Shown here: piece by piece, positions 50,327 to 59,293 of the stretch | How positions within the stretch are numbered: position 1 is the first letter of the stretch | Layout of the letters: every line of letters begins with the position of its first letter | Assembly: GCA_964512655.1 (NCBI GenBank) | Contig: CAZEJT010000011.1 | Coordinates: forward strand, 1-64,000 | Length of the DNA: 64,000 bases | Direction: 5' to 3' | Source: VBOC01 sp964512655 | GTDB lineage: Bacteria > Bacteroidota > Ignavibacteria > UBA10030 > SZUA-254 | Position numbers and translations under genes: made by a program | The notes under the pieces: model-generated | The model's input: only the letters and a program-made list of their open reading frames with translations | What the model was told of the DNA's origin: nothing | The model's database searches: none

Positions 50327-52738
50327 TTAGTCGTCACCCTGTGACGACACGAATGCCCCTCTCCTCGGAGCCGGCATCGCCGAGCCTTCCCCACGAACCG
50401 CCAGCCAGATCACTCTATTTAGATCCTGTACCGGAGCGCGGTCGGGCCCCGAGAGGTCGAACATATCGGATGCTTCCGAAGAATTGTTCACTGCGATATT
50501 CTTGTCATCAAGATCGATTCTCGCGGGAAGCGCCGTAAAAACTGACCTGTCAATCGAACCGTCGAAGCACCTCCACATCGGGGTTGCCGCCGCATCGTAC
50601 TGGCTCATCGGGGGCAAGCCGAGAATCAGCTCCATGGTCCGAAGCATAGAGGAGGACGAGTACATGGTGTGGTCGACCGCGTGCCGGCGGACATGGCCCC
50701 CCGCCACAAAGGCGATGCTCCTGTGCGCATCCACATGATCGGGCCCGTCCTGCGCATCGTCCTCGAGCACAAAGACCGCGCTCTCATTCCACACCGAACT
50801 GTGTGAAAGATGTTCGACGAGCTTCCCCAGCGCGAGATCGTTGTCTGCTACTGCCGCAAACGGCGAGAAGGCGCCTTTCGATAGACCGCTTGTGTGGTCG
50901 TTGGGAAGATATACGAGATTCATTGCCGGGAGCGCGTTTACCGCGAGGAGCGAATCGAAATCATTCTCCCAGACCCTCTCGCGCGTGGTGTCCTTAATTT
51001 TCAGGTTCCAACCCGGATACGTTCCGCAGGTCTGTTCCGCGAGGGTCTTTAGCTTCGGAGGTCCTTCGTCTCCGAATTCCCCGTAGTTCCGGAATGAGAC
51101 GTTATGTGATAGGCAGTTATCCCAGATGAATCCGTTCCTCGGAAGCGCAATCGATCGATTGCCGATGTAGTCGTATTCCCCGCCCCGTCCGCCGTACCGC
51201 GTGGGCCACGTCTTCTCGATGAAATCATTGGCGTATGCGGCGGTGCTCCAGTTGTGTCCGTCAGCGCTGACTTCCCCATCGACATAGAAATTATCGAGAA
51301 GGACGAACTCCCGTGCGATCGCATGCTGGTTTGGCGTTACTCGCTCGGGGAAAAGGCACAAAGAGGTATCACCATTCCCCCGGGGATCGTCTCCGAGAAC
51401 CTGGTCGTACGTGCGGTTTTCCTTGATGACGTAGAAGACGTGCTTGATCGGTGACGGTTCGCCCGGCCTGACAGGTATTGGGTTCCCGGATTCGCCTCCT
51501 GACATCGAGGCAGCCGACGGGCTGTAGGGAGTGTTGCGATAGACCATTTGAGAGTACGCGGCAAGCTGGGCCCCGTCGGGCTCCGGAATGACGCTGATGG
51601 TTCCCTTGAACAGGCCCCCAATGTACTGTTCTCGCTTCTTCGACTCTTCAGCCTTGCCTCTCCTCCGAGCGGGGTTGGGCCCTCGCGGGTTAGGCGCAGA
51701 TGTGATTCCCTTCCCGTTCGCCACCCACACTCGACCGTCGACCACTCGAACGCACGTCGGATACCACCCGGTCGGTATGAAACCCTTTGAGACGCTGTGG
51801 CCGGGGCGTTCAACGTTGAACACAGCGAGACAGTTGTTATCGGCGTTCGCCGCATAGAGCCTTTTGCCGTCCTCGCTCAATCCGATGCTGTTGGTCGTGC
51901 TTCCCTCGAGGGATTGCGGAAAGAGCGCGGCGGAAAGGGTTTCCAAAACGCTGAGCTGCCGAGTGTCGATCACGGATATGCTATTATCCTGCGAGTTGGC
52001 CACGAAGAGATAGCGGCCGTCTCCGGTCAGGCATAGGTCGTTGGGATTGCTCCCCGTCGCTATGTGCGCCGTAATCGAATCGGCCTTCGTGTCATAGACA
52101 CAGACGTTCTTGTTTCCCCAGACCGAGATGTACAGCGTTGCGTGATCAGGAGAAAGGAGGCATGTGTACGCTTCGCCGTCAAGTGTGTCCCTCTTCAGAA
52201 CCGACTTGGTCTTTATATCAATGACATACAGCGAATTATTCTCCTTGGTCACGACGTAGAGTCGATTCCGCGACTCATCGAGGGCCAGCCCGGTCGGCGA
52301 GATTCGGACAGGCCAGGGCTTGCCGAGGACAATGCTGTCCTGGGGAGTCAGCGAGTTGTTTTCAACAGAATATGTCCGAATGGTATTGAGATTTCCGGCA
52401 GAGACATAGAGATGGCGGTCATCGCGAGTGAACTCAATTCCCAGCCAGGATCGCGGGATCGGCATTATATCCGTCACGCGGGCGGTCGCCACGTCGATCA
52501 ACTCGATCGACTGATCGCTTTCCCCGTTGTTCGTAACCGCGATCAGACGGCGATCGTGACTCACCGCAAAATTCATCGGTAGATCTCCGACGCCTATCGA
52601 TCTCCCGACCGGCGTCAGATGCCACCCGTTCGGGAGGCTAACACGGTCGCCGTTGACCCCCGGAAGGGACCTGACCATCCTCTGGCTGCAGCCTATGGCA
52701 CCGAGAAGAAGCGAGAATATCAGAAGTCGTACAATCAT
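50327..52738 (-). CDS. Secreted YVTN beta-propeller fused to phosphoesterase domain
   Basis: An 803-residue lipoprotein (lipobox 'LLLGAIGC', Cys17). Residues 50-370 form a seven-bladed YVTN/40-residue propeller ('GDGRYLFVANSQDNSISVIDTRQLSVLETL', 'EDGKRLYAANADNNCLAVFNVER', 'TGWYPTCVRVVDGRVWVANGKG'). Residues 430-760 match the phosphoesterase (PF04185, phospholipase C/AcpA-like) domain: 'IKHVFYVIKENRTYDQVLGD' with the metal-binding Glu/Asn, 'DNFYVDGEVSADGHNWSTAAYANDF' and 'AVFVLEDDAQDGPDHVDAHRS'. Probably a periplasmic or surface phosphodiesterase or phosphatase. It follows a PafA-like phosphatase by 43 bases, so organic-phosphate use is a likely theme. Confidence 0.88.
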   Translation of the reverse strand: MIVRLLIFSLLLGAIGCSQRMVRSLPGVNGDRVSLPNGWHLTPVGRSIGVGDLPMNFAVSHDRRLIAVTNNGESDQSIELIDVATARVTDIMPIPRSWLGIEFTRDDRHLYVSAGNLNTIRTYSVENNSLTPQDSIVLGKPWPVRISPTGLALDESRNRLYVVTKENNSLYVIDIKTKSVLKRDTLDGEAYTCLLSPDHATLYISVWGNKNVCVYDTKADSITAHIATGSNPNDLCLTGDGRYLFVANSQDNSISVIDTRQLSVLETLSAALFPQSLEGSTTNSIGLSEDGKRLYAANADNNCLAVFNVERPGHSVSKGFIPTGWYPTCVRVVDGRVWVANGKGITSAPNPRGPNPARRRGKAEESKKREQYIGGLFKGTISVIPEPDGAQLAAYSQMVYRNTPYSPSAASMSGGESGNPIPVRPGEPSPIKHVFYVIKENRTYDQVLGDDPRGNGDTSLCLFPERVTPNQHAIAREFVLLDNFYVDGEVSADGHNWSTAAYANDFIEKTWPTRYGGRGGEYDYIGNRSIALPRNGFIWDNCLSHNVSFRNYGEFGDEGPPKLKTLAEQTCGTYPGWNLKIKDTTRERVWENDFDSLLAVNALPAMNLVYLPNDHTSGLSKGAFSPFAAVADNDLALGKLVEHLSHSSVWNESAVFVLEDDAQDGPDHVDAHRSIAFVAGGHVRRHAVDHTMYSSSSMLRTMELILGLPPMSQYDAAATPMWRCFDGSIDRSVFTALPARIDLDDKNIAVNNSSEASDMFDLSGPDRAPVQDLNRVIWLAVRGEGSAMPAPRRGAFVSSQGDD

Positions 52739-52781
52739 GGTTCCTGAGGCAATTGGAGTGAATGCTTGTTAAGGGTTCGGC

Positions 52782-54458
52782 CTATTTTACGAAACATTCC
52801 GTGAGCGGCCGCCCTTCACAACCCTCCGGAGGGGCGATGGAGAGCACCCGGGCCAGAGTGGGAGCGATATCCAGGGGCGATGAACGGCCGCCGTACGACC
52901 CGGCCCGAAAGCCCGGTCCGTAGAATATAAGCGGAACATGGCAATCATACCAATAAGGGGTTCCGTGGATCCCCGGGTCCTTGTCGCCAAAAATGCAATA
53001 AGGCTTGACCACAATCATGAGATCCGCTCCTCGGACAGGATCATATGACTCCCGCACTTTGCCGATGATTGAGTCACCGGGCACTCCGAAGGAGGAATTG
53101 AGGATCTCATCGCGCAGGTAGCAGCGGGCCACTCCGGGCATCCGCTCGGCGAACGACGCTAGATCCCGCTCAAATTTCTGGGCATCGAAATGGTGTCCGG
53201 CAATGCCCGCCGTGTCGAGCCACACGGAGCCGTAGATAAGCGAGCGAATGAGATTGTCGTTCCCCTCGTCATAGTTGTACGTCTGTCCCATGTGAACTTT
53301 CATGTCAAGGAGCATATCGGCGGCCGACAATCGAAGGCCCCCTTGTGCCTTCGTTTGTTCGGGGAGCGGTGCGACTCCGTGATCAGCTGTGAGGACGATC
53401 GCTACGTTCTTCATCCCGACCGTTGAATCGATAAAACGGAAGAATCCCGCGAGTTGGCGGTCGAGACGGAGCAGGATATCCTCAATCTCGTGACTGTCCG
53501 GGCCGAACGTGTGCCCGCAGTAATCGGGAGACGAGAAGCTCACCGAGAGAATGTCCGATTCCCCCCGCCGTCCGAGCCTCTCACCCCGGATCGCCGCCTC
53601 CGCGAATTCTATCGTAAGATCGTCCGCATATGGGGTACAGACGAATGATTCAAACCGTTTGAATTGCGGGGCTCCCTTGCCGGTCGGCTGGTCCGCAAGG
53701 TCCGAGGCACGGTGAGGAAACACCCGCGATGTTTCCCCTGGCAGAATCCCTTCCCCCGCCGCGCTGTCAGGCCCCTGACGGACGTACGCCTCCTCGGGAA
53801 GAAGCTTCCTCCATTCCTTTCCGAGATATTTTTCTGCTCCGTGTTTGTCGAACTCGACGACCCAATTCGGGAGAGTCGAGTCGTAGTACGAACTTGTGAT
53901 CCATCGGCCGGTCGAGTATTCAAACCAGTACGCTCCGGTCGGGTGCTTGCCGGCAGGAAGTATGGCCCCTCTGTCCTTCAGCGCTATCCCAACCACCTTC
54001 GATCCGGGAGATGCATTTCGGAGCAGGTCGGCGAGCGTTTCTCCCTTGAAATTGCGCGGAGACATCTTACCGGCAGGGTCCGTTGAGTCGGCGCCTACCG
54101 CATGCACCGCCCGATCTTCAGCGCAGTACCATGTCCTCCCGGATGCACGATCATACCAGTCATTTCCGATGATGCCGCTTTTCGAGGGTGGTATCCCTGA
54201 GAGGATCACCGAATGACCGGGACCGGTCAGGGTTGAGCTGTAAGGATAGTTGGAGTTGGTAAATCTCGCTCCCCCCTTCATAAGCAAATGGAATCCGCCT
54301 TCCCCGAAGAGGTCGCCGAACCGGTCTAGGTAGTCCGCCCTCATCTGATCAACGACAATCACGATGGTCAGTTTTGGCCTGGCCGTGGGAGAACCCTGAG
54401 ACCGCAAAGGAATTAAGGAGGATAGAACCAGGAGACTGGTACCAAGCCTTGCGCGCAT
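52782..54458 (-). CDS. PafA-like alkaline phosphatase
   Basis: A 558-residue phosphatase of the alkaline phosphatase superfamily. D37 ('VIVVDQMR') and T78 ('YSSTLTGPGHS') form the first metal site and nucleophile, K161 and R163 ('ALKDRGAILPAG') match the K162/R164 pair of Elizabethkingia PafA, which marks monoesterases, and 'SPDYCGHTFGPDSHEIED' and 'LTADHGVAP' supply further metal ligands. A signal peptide (about 1-22) indicates a periplasmic or secreted enzyme that is not inhibited as PhoA is. It opens a three-gene unit. A 12-bp inverted repeat lies in its 5' leader. Confidence 0.93.
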   Translation of the reverse strand: MRARLGTSLLVLSSLIPLRSQGSPTARPKLTIVIVVDQMRADYLDRFGDLFGEGGFHLLMKGGARFTNSNYPYSSTLTGPGHSVILSGIPPSKSGIIGNDWYDRASGRTWYCAEDRAVHAVGADSTDPAGKMSPRNFKGETLADLLRNASPGSKVVGIALKDRGAILPAGKHPTGAYWFEYSTGRWITSSYYDSTLPNWVVEFDKHGAEKYLGKEWRKLLPEEAYVRQGPDSAAGEGILPGETSRVFPHRASDLADQPTGKGAPQFKRFESFVCTPYADDLTIEFAEAAIRGERLGRRGESDILSVSFSSPDYCGHTFGPDSHEIEDILLRLDRQLAGFFRFIDSTVGMKNVAIVLTADHGVAPLPEQTKAQGGLRLSAADMLLDMKVHMGQTYNYDEGNDNLIRSLIYGSVWLDTAGIAGHHFDAQKFERDLASFAERMPGVARCYLRDEILNSSFGVPGDSIIGKVRESYDPVRGADLMIVVKPYCIFGDKDPGIHGTPYWYDCHVPLIFYGPGFRAGSYGGRSSPLDIAPTLARVLSIAPPEGCEGRPLTECFVK

Positions 54459-54463
54459 AGGGA

Positions 54464-54518
54464 GAGATTCCTTAAAGAGGTATGTCGGTAAACTAATGAT
54501 TGAGTATTAAGGAATCTC
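54464..54518 (-). promoter_or_regulatory. Inverted repeat in the leader of the PafA-like gene
   Basis: GAGATTCCTTAA (54464-54475) and TTAAGGAATCTC (54507-54518) are perfect complements, 31 bases apart. In the mRNA of the minus-strand gene the arm nearer the ATG (TTAAGGAATCTC) contains AAGGAA, the likely Shine-Dalgarno sequence. A hairpin could hide it, or the arms could be a repressor site. A possible promoter (TTAACG-17-TAATAC) overlaps the distal arm. Confidence 0.55.
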
Positions 54519-54631
54519 CACCAAATCGTTAACTTGGTGTCAAATGAGGGGATAATTGGGTTAAGAATCAAGTAAAACCCGTGCTCGCGGCAGGGCGGCA
54601 TGGGATGTCGCCGTGGTAGGGGAATCTCCCA

Positions 54632-54662
54632 TTGCGCTTGAAGTTGTTTATCCCTACCTTTG
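54632..54662 (+). promoter_or_regulatory. Candidate promoter for the T9SS-cargo gene
   Basis: TTGCGC (54632-54637), 17 bases, TACCTTTG (54655-54662), giving a leader of about 60 bases. TACCTTTG fits the Bacteroidetes TAnnTTTG element. Confidence 0.55.
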
Positions 54663-54727
54663 CCTCTGGGGAGGTATGTAGCCGGCTCATTCCGTGAAGT
54701 CATCCGGCGGATCGGAGGGAGAATTGT

Positions 54728-56011
54728 ATGAAGCACTTCATTCCGTTTATCCCAGCATGCTTGATGATGGGCGCGAGTCTGGCCCTCAATACTCTCCAGG
54801 CACAACCGGTCGACTCTGCCCGCTACAGGTTCTATATGACGGCAACCGACGCTGTCACAGGCAGGTCCGCCAGGTCGGACCTCGGATTCCACCCCCGAGC
54901 GACCATCGGTTTCGATTACGACACGCTTTTCGGATTCACGGATCACTGGTATGAAAACGATCCTGCTTGGGTCAGGGAGGTCTACCCGCCTCCGTGGAGT
55001 TTCTTCCAGGAAGCGCGGATCCAGAATGTGCGGCAAAAGTTTCCCAACGCTCTTCTCTTTGGCAACATCCATGCCTACACCGGACCCTCGGAAGTCGACA
55101 CATTTATAGTCCAGTGGAACGGCGATGAGAACCCCGCCGGCGATAGCCTCTATCTGTATACACACCCCCAGATCCTGAGCTGGCCCTCGGTCCTCCGATT
55201 CTATGCAGACAGCATCATCTTGCGTGACGTAAGTAATAACGCCCAAACCGTCCCCGGACCATACGTTAGAATAGACATGACAGTTGATTCATCGTGGACC
55301 TATTCACCCCCTATCTATTTCAATCCGGATCTCGGCATTTACAACGTCGATCCGTTCCACAAGGGTTTCTTCATCTACGTCTATCACCCCAAAGCGGCTC
55401 CCCCACCACCGGACCCGGTTATGCTTATCTCGCCTCCCGAGGACACCGCACTCGCTTCCTCGAGCATCGAGCTGAGCTGGGCGGAGGTTCGGGGGGCATA
55501 TTCATATAAGGTCGGGCTTGCGACCAACGCCTCGTTTTCAACGCCCTTGGTTTCAGAAGTGTTGAATTCGACGACAAAGATCGTCAGCGGGCTCCAGCCC
55601 TCAACGACCTATTATTGGCACGTCAGCGTTTCAAATGCATACGGCGTGAGTTACTACCAGAATCCCCCGCGCTCCTTCCATACAAGCTCGGCGCTGGACG
55701 TGCGGGATCCCCGGAGTTCTGTTCCTCTCCGTTTTGCGCTCCTCCCAAGCTACCCCAATCCCTTCAACCCCTCGGCCACAATCCAGTTCCTCGTGTCCAG
55801 GCCGTCGATGGTCCGACTTACGATTGTTGATCTCCTGGGACGTGACCTCGCTGTTCTGGCCAACAGTCATTTCCAGCCGGGTGAGTACCGGACGGTGTGG
55901 AATGCATCGGACAAGCCGACCGGCGTTTACTTCTACAGGATGACGGCCACACCCGAGGGGGACCCCGGCTCCGCCTTCAGGTCTGAAGGTAAAATGCTCC
56001 TGATGAGATAA
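54728..56011 (+). CDS. Secreted protein with fibronectin-like domain and T9SS sorting domain
   Basis: A 427-residue extracellular protein. A signal peptide ('CLMMGASLALNTLQAQ', about 1-25) is followed by a region of unknown fold (30-240, with 'GFDYDTLFGFTDHWYENDPAWVREVYPPPWSFFQEARIQNV'), a type III fibronectin-like domain (about 248-325, 'PVMLISPPEDTALASSSIELSWAEVRGAYSYKVGLATNASF... TTYYWHVSVSNAYG') and a C-terminal T9SS domain ('LLPSYPNPFNPSATIQFLVSRPSMVRLTIVDLLGRDLAVLAN', to 427). It is probably sorted to the cell surface by type IX secretion. ATG is preceded by GGAGGGAGAA. Confidence 0.9.
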   Translation: MKHFIPFIPACLMMGASLALNTLQAQPVDSARYRFYMTATDAVTGRSARSDLGFHPRATIGFDYDTLFGFTDHWYENDPAWVREVYPPPWSFFQEARIQNVRQKFPNALLFGNIHAYTGPSEVDTFIVQWNGDENPAGDSLYLYTHPQILSWPSVLRFYADSIILRDVSNNAQTVPGPYVRIDMTVDSSWTYSPPIYFNPDLGIYNVDPFHKGFFIYVYHPKAAPPPPDPVMLISPPEDTALASSSIELSWAEVRGAYSYKVGLATNASFSTPLVSEVLNSTTKIVSGLQPSTTYYWHVSVSNAYGVSYYQNPPRSFHTSSALDVRDPRSSVPLRFALLPSYPNPFNPSATIQFLVSRPSMVRLTIVDLLGRDLAVLANSHFQPGEYRTVWNASDKPTGVYFYRMTATPEGDPGSAFRSEGKMLLMR

Positions 56012-56088
56012 CCTCGTTCGATCCTTTGTCTTCCGCCACTTAGACGTTGCGTTTGCATCGCCGATTCGGCATTTTCGAGGGAACTTCG

Positions 56089-56122
56089 ATGCGCATAGTC
56101 ACGTTTTCGCGGGTATGCGCAT
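56089..56122. promoter_or_regulatory. Two identical palindromes ATGCGCAT upstream of the DUF6600-like gene
   Basis: The 8-base palindrome ATGCGCAT occurs at 56089-56096 and 56115-56122, 26 bases apart centre to centre, 44 bases before the ATG at 56166. The spacing (about 2.5 helical turns) makes a cooperative operator possible but not shown. Confidence 0.35.
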
Positions 56123-56165
56123 GACGAATTCATACTAGGTGAAATCTGCGCTAAAAGGAGGACCT

Positions 56166-57455
56166 ATGAAAAAGACGATAGTAGTACTCGCCCTTACGGT
56201 TGCATCGGCGTTCATCGGTTGCACGTCAACCGGCGAATCCTCACGAGGCGACTATGGTTACGGATACAGGGAAAGGCCGTATTACAACGACCGTGCGGTA
56301 AGCTTCCAGGTGTTCTACGATGAACTGAGCCCGTATGGCTATTGGGTGGACCACCCTTCCTTTGGATACGTCTGGATTCCGAACGTAGGGCCCGGCTTTA
56401 GCCCTTACGCCACGAACGGCCACTGGGTTTTTACCGATTACGGCTGGACGTGGTTCTCCGATTACGCCTGGGGCTGGGCGCCGTTCCATTACGGACGGTG
56501 GGCGTACGACTATCAGATGGGATGGTTTTGGATACCGGCAAATGAGTGGGCACCCGCATGGGTGACATGGAGAAGATCCGAGGGTTACTATGGGTGGGCT
56601 CCGATGGGCCCCGGCGTTAGCGTCGATGCCTCATTCACGAGCGGTTACAGCGTTCCGAGCGACCGGTGGGTGTTCGTAAACGACCGTGACCTGGTGAGAT
56701 CCGACCTCGACCGATGCTACCTCAATCGGGAGCAGAACGTCACGATCATCAATAATACCACGATCATCAATAACACGTACGTCGACAACAGCAGGCACAC
56801 GACGTACGTCGCCGGCCCGCGGAGGGACGATGTGCAGAGAGTGGTCGGCGCGCCGGTGCAGCCGGTTTCCGTTCAGGAGAACGACAAGCCCGGACAGAGT
56901 CTGCGAAACAACAGGCTGATGATTTTCAGGCCGCCGGTTCAATCCAACACCGATGCCGGTTCAAAACCCGCGCCGCAGAAAGTCGGGAGCCTTAACGATG
57001 TGCGGCGAATGTTCGACAGGCCTCAGCCCAATCAGGGACAGGACCCCAAGCCGCCGGAGGGCGGCATTGGGCGGGAACCGGCCCCTCCGATCCGCAAGCC
57101 GAATCCGGCCGACGGACAGGAAGACCGGCAGTTGCCTCCGCCGCCGCAGGGCGATCAGGACAAGTCGAGGAAACCGCCCGAGCAGGCTCCAAGCATCTTT
57201 CTGCCAAATCAGGGGAGGGACAGCAATGCCCGGCCGCAGTCCGACAAGGACCGCTCGCAGCAGCCGCAGGTCGACAGAAAAGGCATCCCGCGCGGGCCAG
57301 AGGTTGGGCCTCCGTCAGACGCCCGGCGAGGAAAGGTAAAGCCGTTTGCTCCCTCCGGTCAGGAGAAGAAATCCCGGAAGGCGCCCGATCAGCCCAAGAG
57401 AAAACCCTTCGCGCCCCCCGAAGAACACAAAGCGAAGTCCGACAGCGGCAGATAA
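56166..57455 (+). CDS. DUF6600-like Trp/Tyr-rich lipoprotein
   Basis: A 429-residue lipoprotein (lipobox 'VASAFIGC', Cys19). Residues 35-160 are the aromatic repeat of DUF6600 ('FYDELSPYGYWVDHPSFGYVWIPNVGPGFSPYATNGHWVFTDYGWTWFSDYAWGWAPFHYGRWAYDYQMGWFWIPANEWAPAWVTWRRSEGYYGWAPMG'). A segment of 'INNTTIINNTYVDN' repeats follows, and the last 150 residues are a Pro/Gln/Lys/Asp-rich tail, predicted to be disordered. AAAGGAGG eight bases before ATG 56166 settles the start against a longer frame (56139). The protein probably sits in the envelope. Function unknown. Confidence 0.88.
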   Translation: MKKTIVVLALTVASAFIGCTSTGESSRGDYGYGYRERPYYNDRAVSFQVFYDELSPYGYWVDHPSFGYVWIPNVGPGFSPYATNGHWVFTDYGWTWFSDYAWGWAPFHYGRWAYDYQMGWFWIPANEWAPAWVTWRRSEGYYGWAPMGPGVSVDASFTSGYSVPSDRWVFVNDRDLVRSDLDRCYLNREQNVTIINNTTIINNTYVDNSRHTTYVAGPRRDDVQRVVGAPVQPVSVQENDKPGQSLRNNRLMIFRPPVQSNTDAGSKPAPQKVGSLNDVRRMFDRPQPNQGQDPKPPEGGIGREPAPPIRKPNPADGQEDRQLPPPPQGDQDKSRKPPEQAPSIFLPNQGRDSNARPQSDKDRSQQPQVDRKGIPRGPEVGPPSDARRGKVKPFAPSGQEKKSRKAPDQPKRKPFAPPEEHKAKSDSGR

Positions 57456-57473
57456 CGGGGCTCGGGAGGCTCC

Positions 57474-58625
57474 CTACTTAAGAATAAACGCCGCCACGAT
57501 CCCGCCGAGGACGCTCACCTCGGCGGCGTAGGCTACGGTCATATTCCATTTCTTGATCCGGTGCCAGACGAACGCCATGATGTACATGGCGATAGTCAGG
57601 GCGGCGAAGAGACCGAACGCCTGCAGGTAATTGAGCGTCGGACCGAACATCCTCACGAAGCTGAAATCGTACGTGTATCCGTACACGATCAGCAGGTGCA
57701 CCACGTAGACGAGAAGGGATTCCTGTCCGAAGAGCGCGATGACGGAGGATTGACGGACGTGTCCCCTCCGCTCCATCAGGCGCAGGCCTGCCAGGGCCAG
57801 CACCACACACCCCAGCCGCACGAAGAAGAACTCCGGGCTCGCATTCCAGAAACTGAGGTTCGGATAGATCGCGACCGGCAGCAGTCCGATCGCGATTGAT
57901 AGGACGATCCCCGCAACCGCGAGAATACCGAACCATCGCACGCATTCGTCCCCCCTCCCCTTCTCCGCCGCCTCCACGAAGCGAAATCCGAGAAGAGTTC
58001 CGCACACAAGAAATGCGCTCCACGGAAAAAGCGGAAACTGCGATTTGAACTGAAGCGACAGGTAGGGCCGGACCCACATCGGAAGAGCCGAATGATCCAT
58101 TGCGCGTACTATCGGACTTGTGAAGATGACGGCGAGCGCGATGACCGCGAGGGCGACCTGAAACCCGGTCCGATTCCGGATGACCGTTGCCAGAATGAGG
58201 AGCGCCATCAGGGTCACGGCGATGACCTGGAGGATGTCGACCTGAAAAAAGGAGACCCAGAGCCGATCGTCGGTGATCGTTTCCATCCTGCTCAGGGAGA
58301 AAAACGGAAGATGGAGAGAGTAGGCCACCACGAGGATGAAGAGCATCCTGACGGCGAAACGCCAGAACTGGCTTTCAAATCTCATAAACTGCGTCCACCT
58401 CCGGCTGAGACTGATCGCGAATCCGAATCCCGCGCAGAAGAGGAATGAGGGCGCTACGAGCCCGTTGAGGAAGGTCAGCACCCTGAACGGGGTTTCATCC
58501 TTGAGGGGGGTCGCAAGAACGGCGTTCACGACGTGGGTCTCGATCATCACGAAAACGGCCCAGCCCCGGAGCAGATCGACGAAGAGAAAGCGTTCTTTAG
58601 CTGGCGCCTGCGGAGGAAGTGTCAA
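57474..58625 (-). CDS. Acyltransferase-like membrane protein (HGSNAT/DUF1624 type)
   Basis: A 383-residue protein with about ten membrane helices. The start 'ERFLFVDLLRGWAVFVMIETHVVNAVL' is the conserved 'D-x-x-R-G-x-x-x-x-x-M-x-x-x-x' and His region of heparan-alpha-glucosaminide N-acetyltransferase-like and DUF1624 proteins, in which this His takes acetyl from cytoplasmic CoA across the membrane. The acceptor is unknown; a cell-envelope sugar is likely. It follows the response regulator stop by 21 bases, so it may share its transcript. Confidence 0.85.
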   Translation of the reverse strand: MTLPPQAPAKERFLFVDLLRGWAVFVMIETHVVNAVLATPLKDETPFRVLTFLNGLVAPSFLFCAGFGFAISLSRRWTQFMRFESQFWRFAVRMLFILVVAYSLHLPFFSLSRMETITDDRLWVSFFQVDILQVIAVTLMALLILATVIRNRTGFQVALAVIALAVIFTSPIVRAMDHSALPMWVRPYLSLQFKSQFPLFPWSAFLVCGTLLGFRFVEAAEKGRGDECVRWFGILAVAGIVLSIAIGLLPVAIYPNLSFWNASPEFFFVRLGCVVLALAGLRLMERRGHVRQSSVIALFGQESLLVYVVHLLIVYGYTYDFSFVRMFGPTLNYLQAFGLFAALTIAMYIMAFVWHRIKKWNMTVAYAAEVSVLGGIVAAFILK

Positions 58626-58646
58626 CTGGGCGGACGGGGGGGAAAC

Positions 58647-59021
58647 CTACGGGAGCCCCAGCTTGGCGCGGATGATGTTGTCGAGGTTGTCGGCATCCAC
58701 GGGCTTCGTCAGATAGCCGTCGACGCCGAGCGTTTCGCCGTACTTTTGGGCGATCGGGTCTTCAACCGCCGTGAGGAACAGCACGGGGGTCTTCAGGAAC
58801 CGCGGATTCTTCTTGACCGTCTGAAAGAGCTCGAATCCGTTCATCGGCTGCATCCGGAGGTCGACGAGCATCAGGTCGGGGGTCTTCGACTTGAGGACAT
58901 TCAGGGCCTCGGCGCCGCTTAGAGCCGTGAGAACGCCGAAGCCGCGCTGCGTGAGACTCGCCTTGATGGTCTCGAGCGCGCTCTCCTCGTCATCAACGTA
59001 GAGAATCAGAGCTTTTTCCAT
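58647..59021 (-). CDS. Single-domain response regulator
   Basis: A 124-residue CheY-like receiver. 'LILYVDDEESALETIKASL' gives the acidic pair, 'LMLVDLRMQPMNGFEL' the phospho-acceptor Asp, 'VLFLTAVED' the Thr and 'YLTKPVDADNL' the Lys. ATG 59019-59021 is chosen since AGGG lies at a better distance than for the ATG two codons upstream. It is divergent from the RsbU/SpoIIE-type phosphatase gene, an arrangement that often connects a kinase output to a PP2C switch; no kinase is adjacent. Confidence 0.92.
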   Translation of the reverse strand: MEKALILYVDDEESALETIKASLTQRGFGVLTALSGAEALNVLKSKTPDLMLVDLRMQPMNGFELFQTVKKNPRFLKTPVLFLTAVEDPIAQKYGETLGVDGYLTKPVDADNLDNIIRAKLGLP

Positions 59022-59098
59022 CTGCATGCCCTATCAATGTTTCCGCGATCGCACGCCAACGACCCCGTTGTCACTCCCGTGCGCGCTCAGAAAACTGA

Positions 59099-59129
59099 TT
59101 ATGATAACCCGAAATCGCGCCAAAGTCAA
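59099..59129 (-). promoter_or_regulatory. Candidate promoter for the response regulator
   Basis: Minus strand TTGACT (59124-59129), 17 bases, TATCATAA (59099-59106). The leader is about 70 bases. Confidence 0.65.
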
Positions 59130-59165
59130 GTGCCCCGCGCGCGGGTAGCGCGCTGCGCGCCGGCT

Positions 59166-59189
59166 GTAGGCGCGGACTTTACTCCGCGC
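59166..59189 (+). repeat. Family A palindrome in a divergent promoter region
   Basis: A GCGCGGACTTTACTCCGCGC copy between the two divergent promoters at 59099-59129 and 59220-59250; the stem keeps its pairing though the bases differ from other copies (GAC with the compensating CTC changed), so it is one of the most diverged units. Confidence 0.75.
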
Positions 59190-59219
59190 GGCCCCCGGGG
59201 TGTCTGGTCAGCCGGGTGA

Positions 59220-59250
59220 TTGCCTTTTACCCATATTCGGATTACATTTG
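59220..59250 (+). promoter_or_regulatory. Candidate promoter for the RsbU/SpoIIE-type phosphatase and herA
   Basis: TTGCCT (59220-59225), 17 bases, TACATTTG (59243-59250), an exact TAnnTTTG form. It places the transcript start near 59257, after the upstream in-frame start at 59216, and so supports ATG 59294. Confidence 0.7.
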
Positions 59251-59293
59251 TGCTGCCTTTGTCATCTTATTCAGCGAATCGGGGGATTCATCC

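Noticed and set aside
56385..56408. A family A look-alike (GTAGGGCCCGGCTTTAGCCC) in the DUF6600-like gene
   Set aside because: It encodes conserved residues of the family (GPGFSPYATNG) and its right arm does not match, so it is probably chance.
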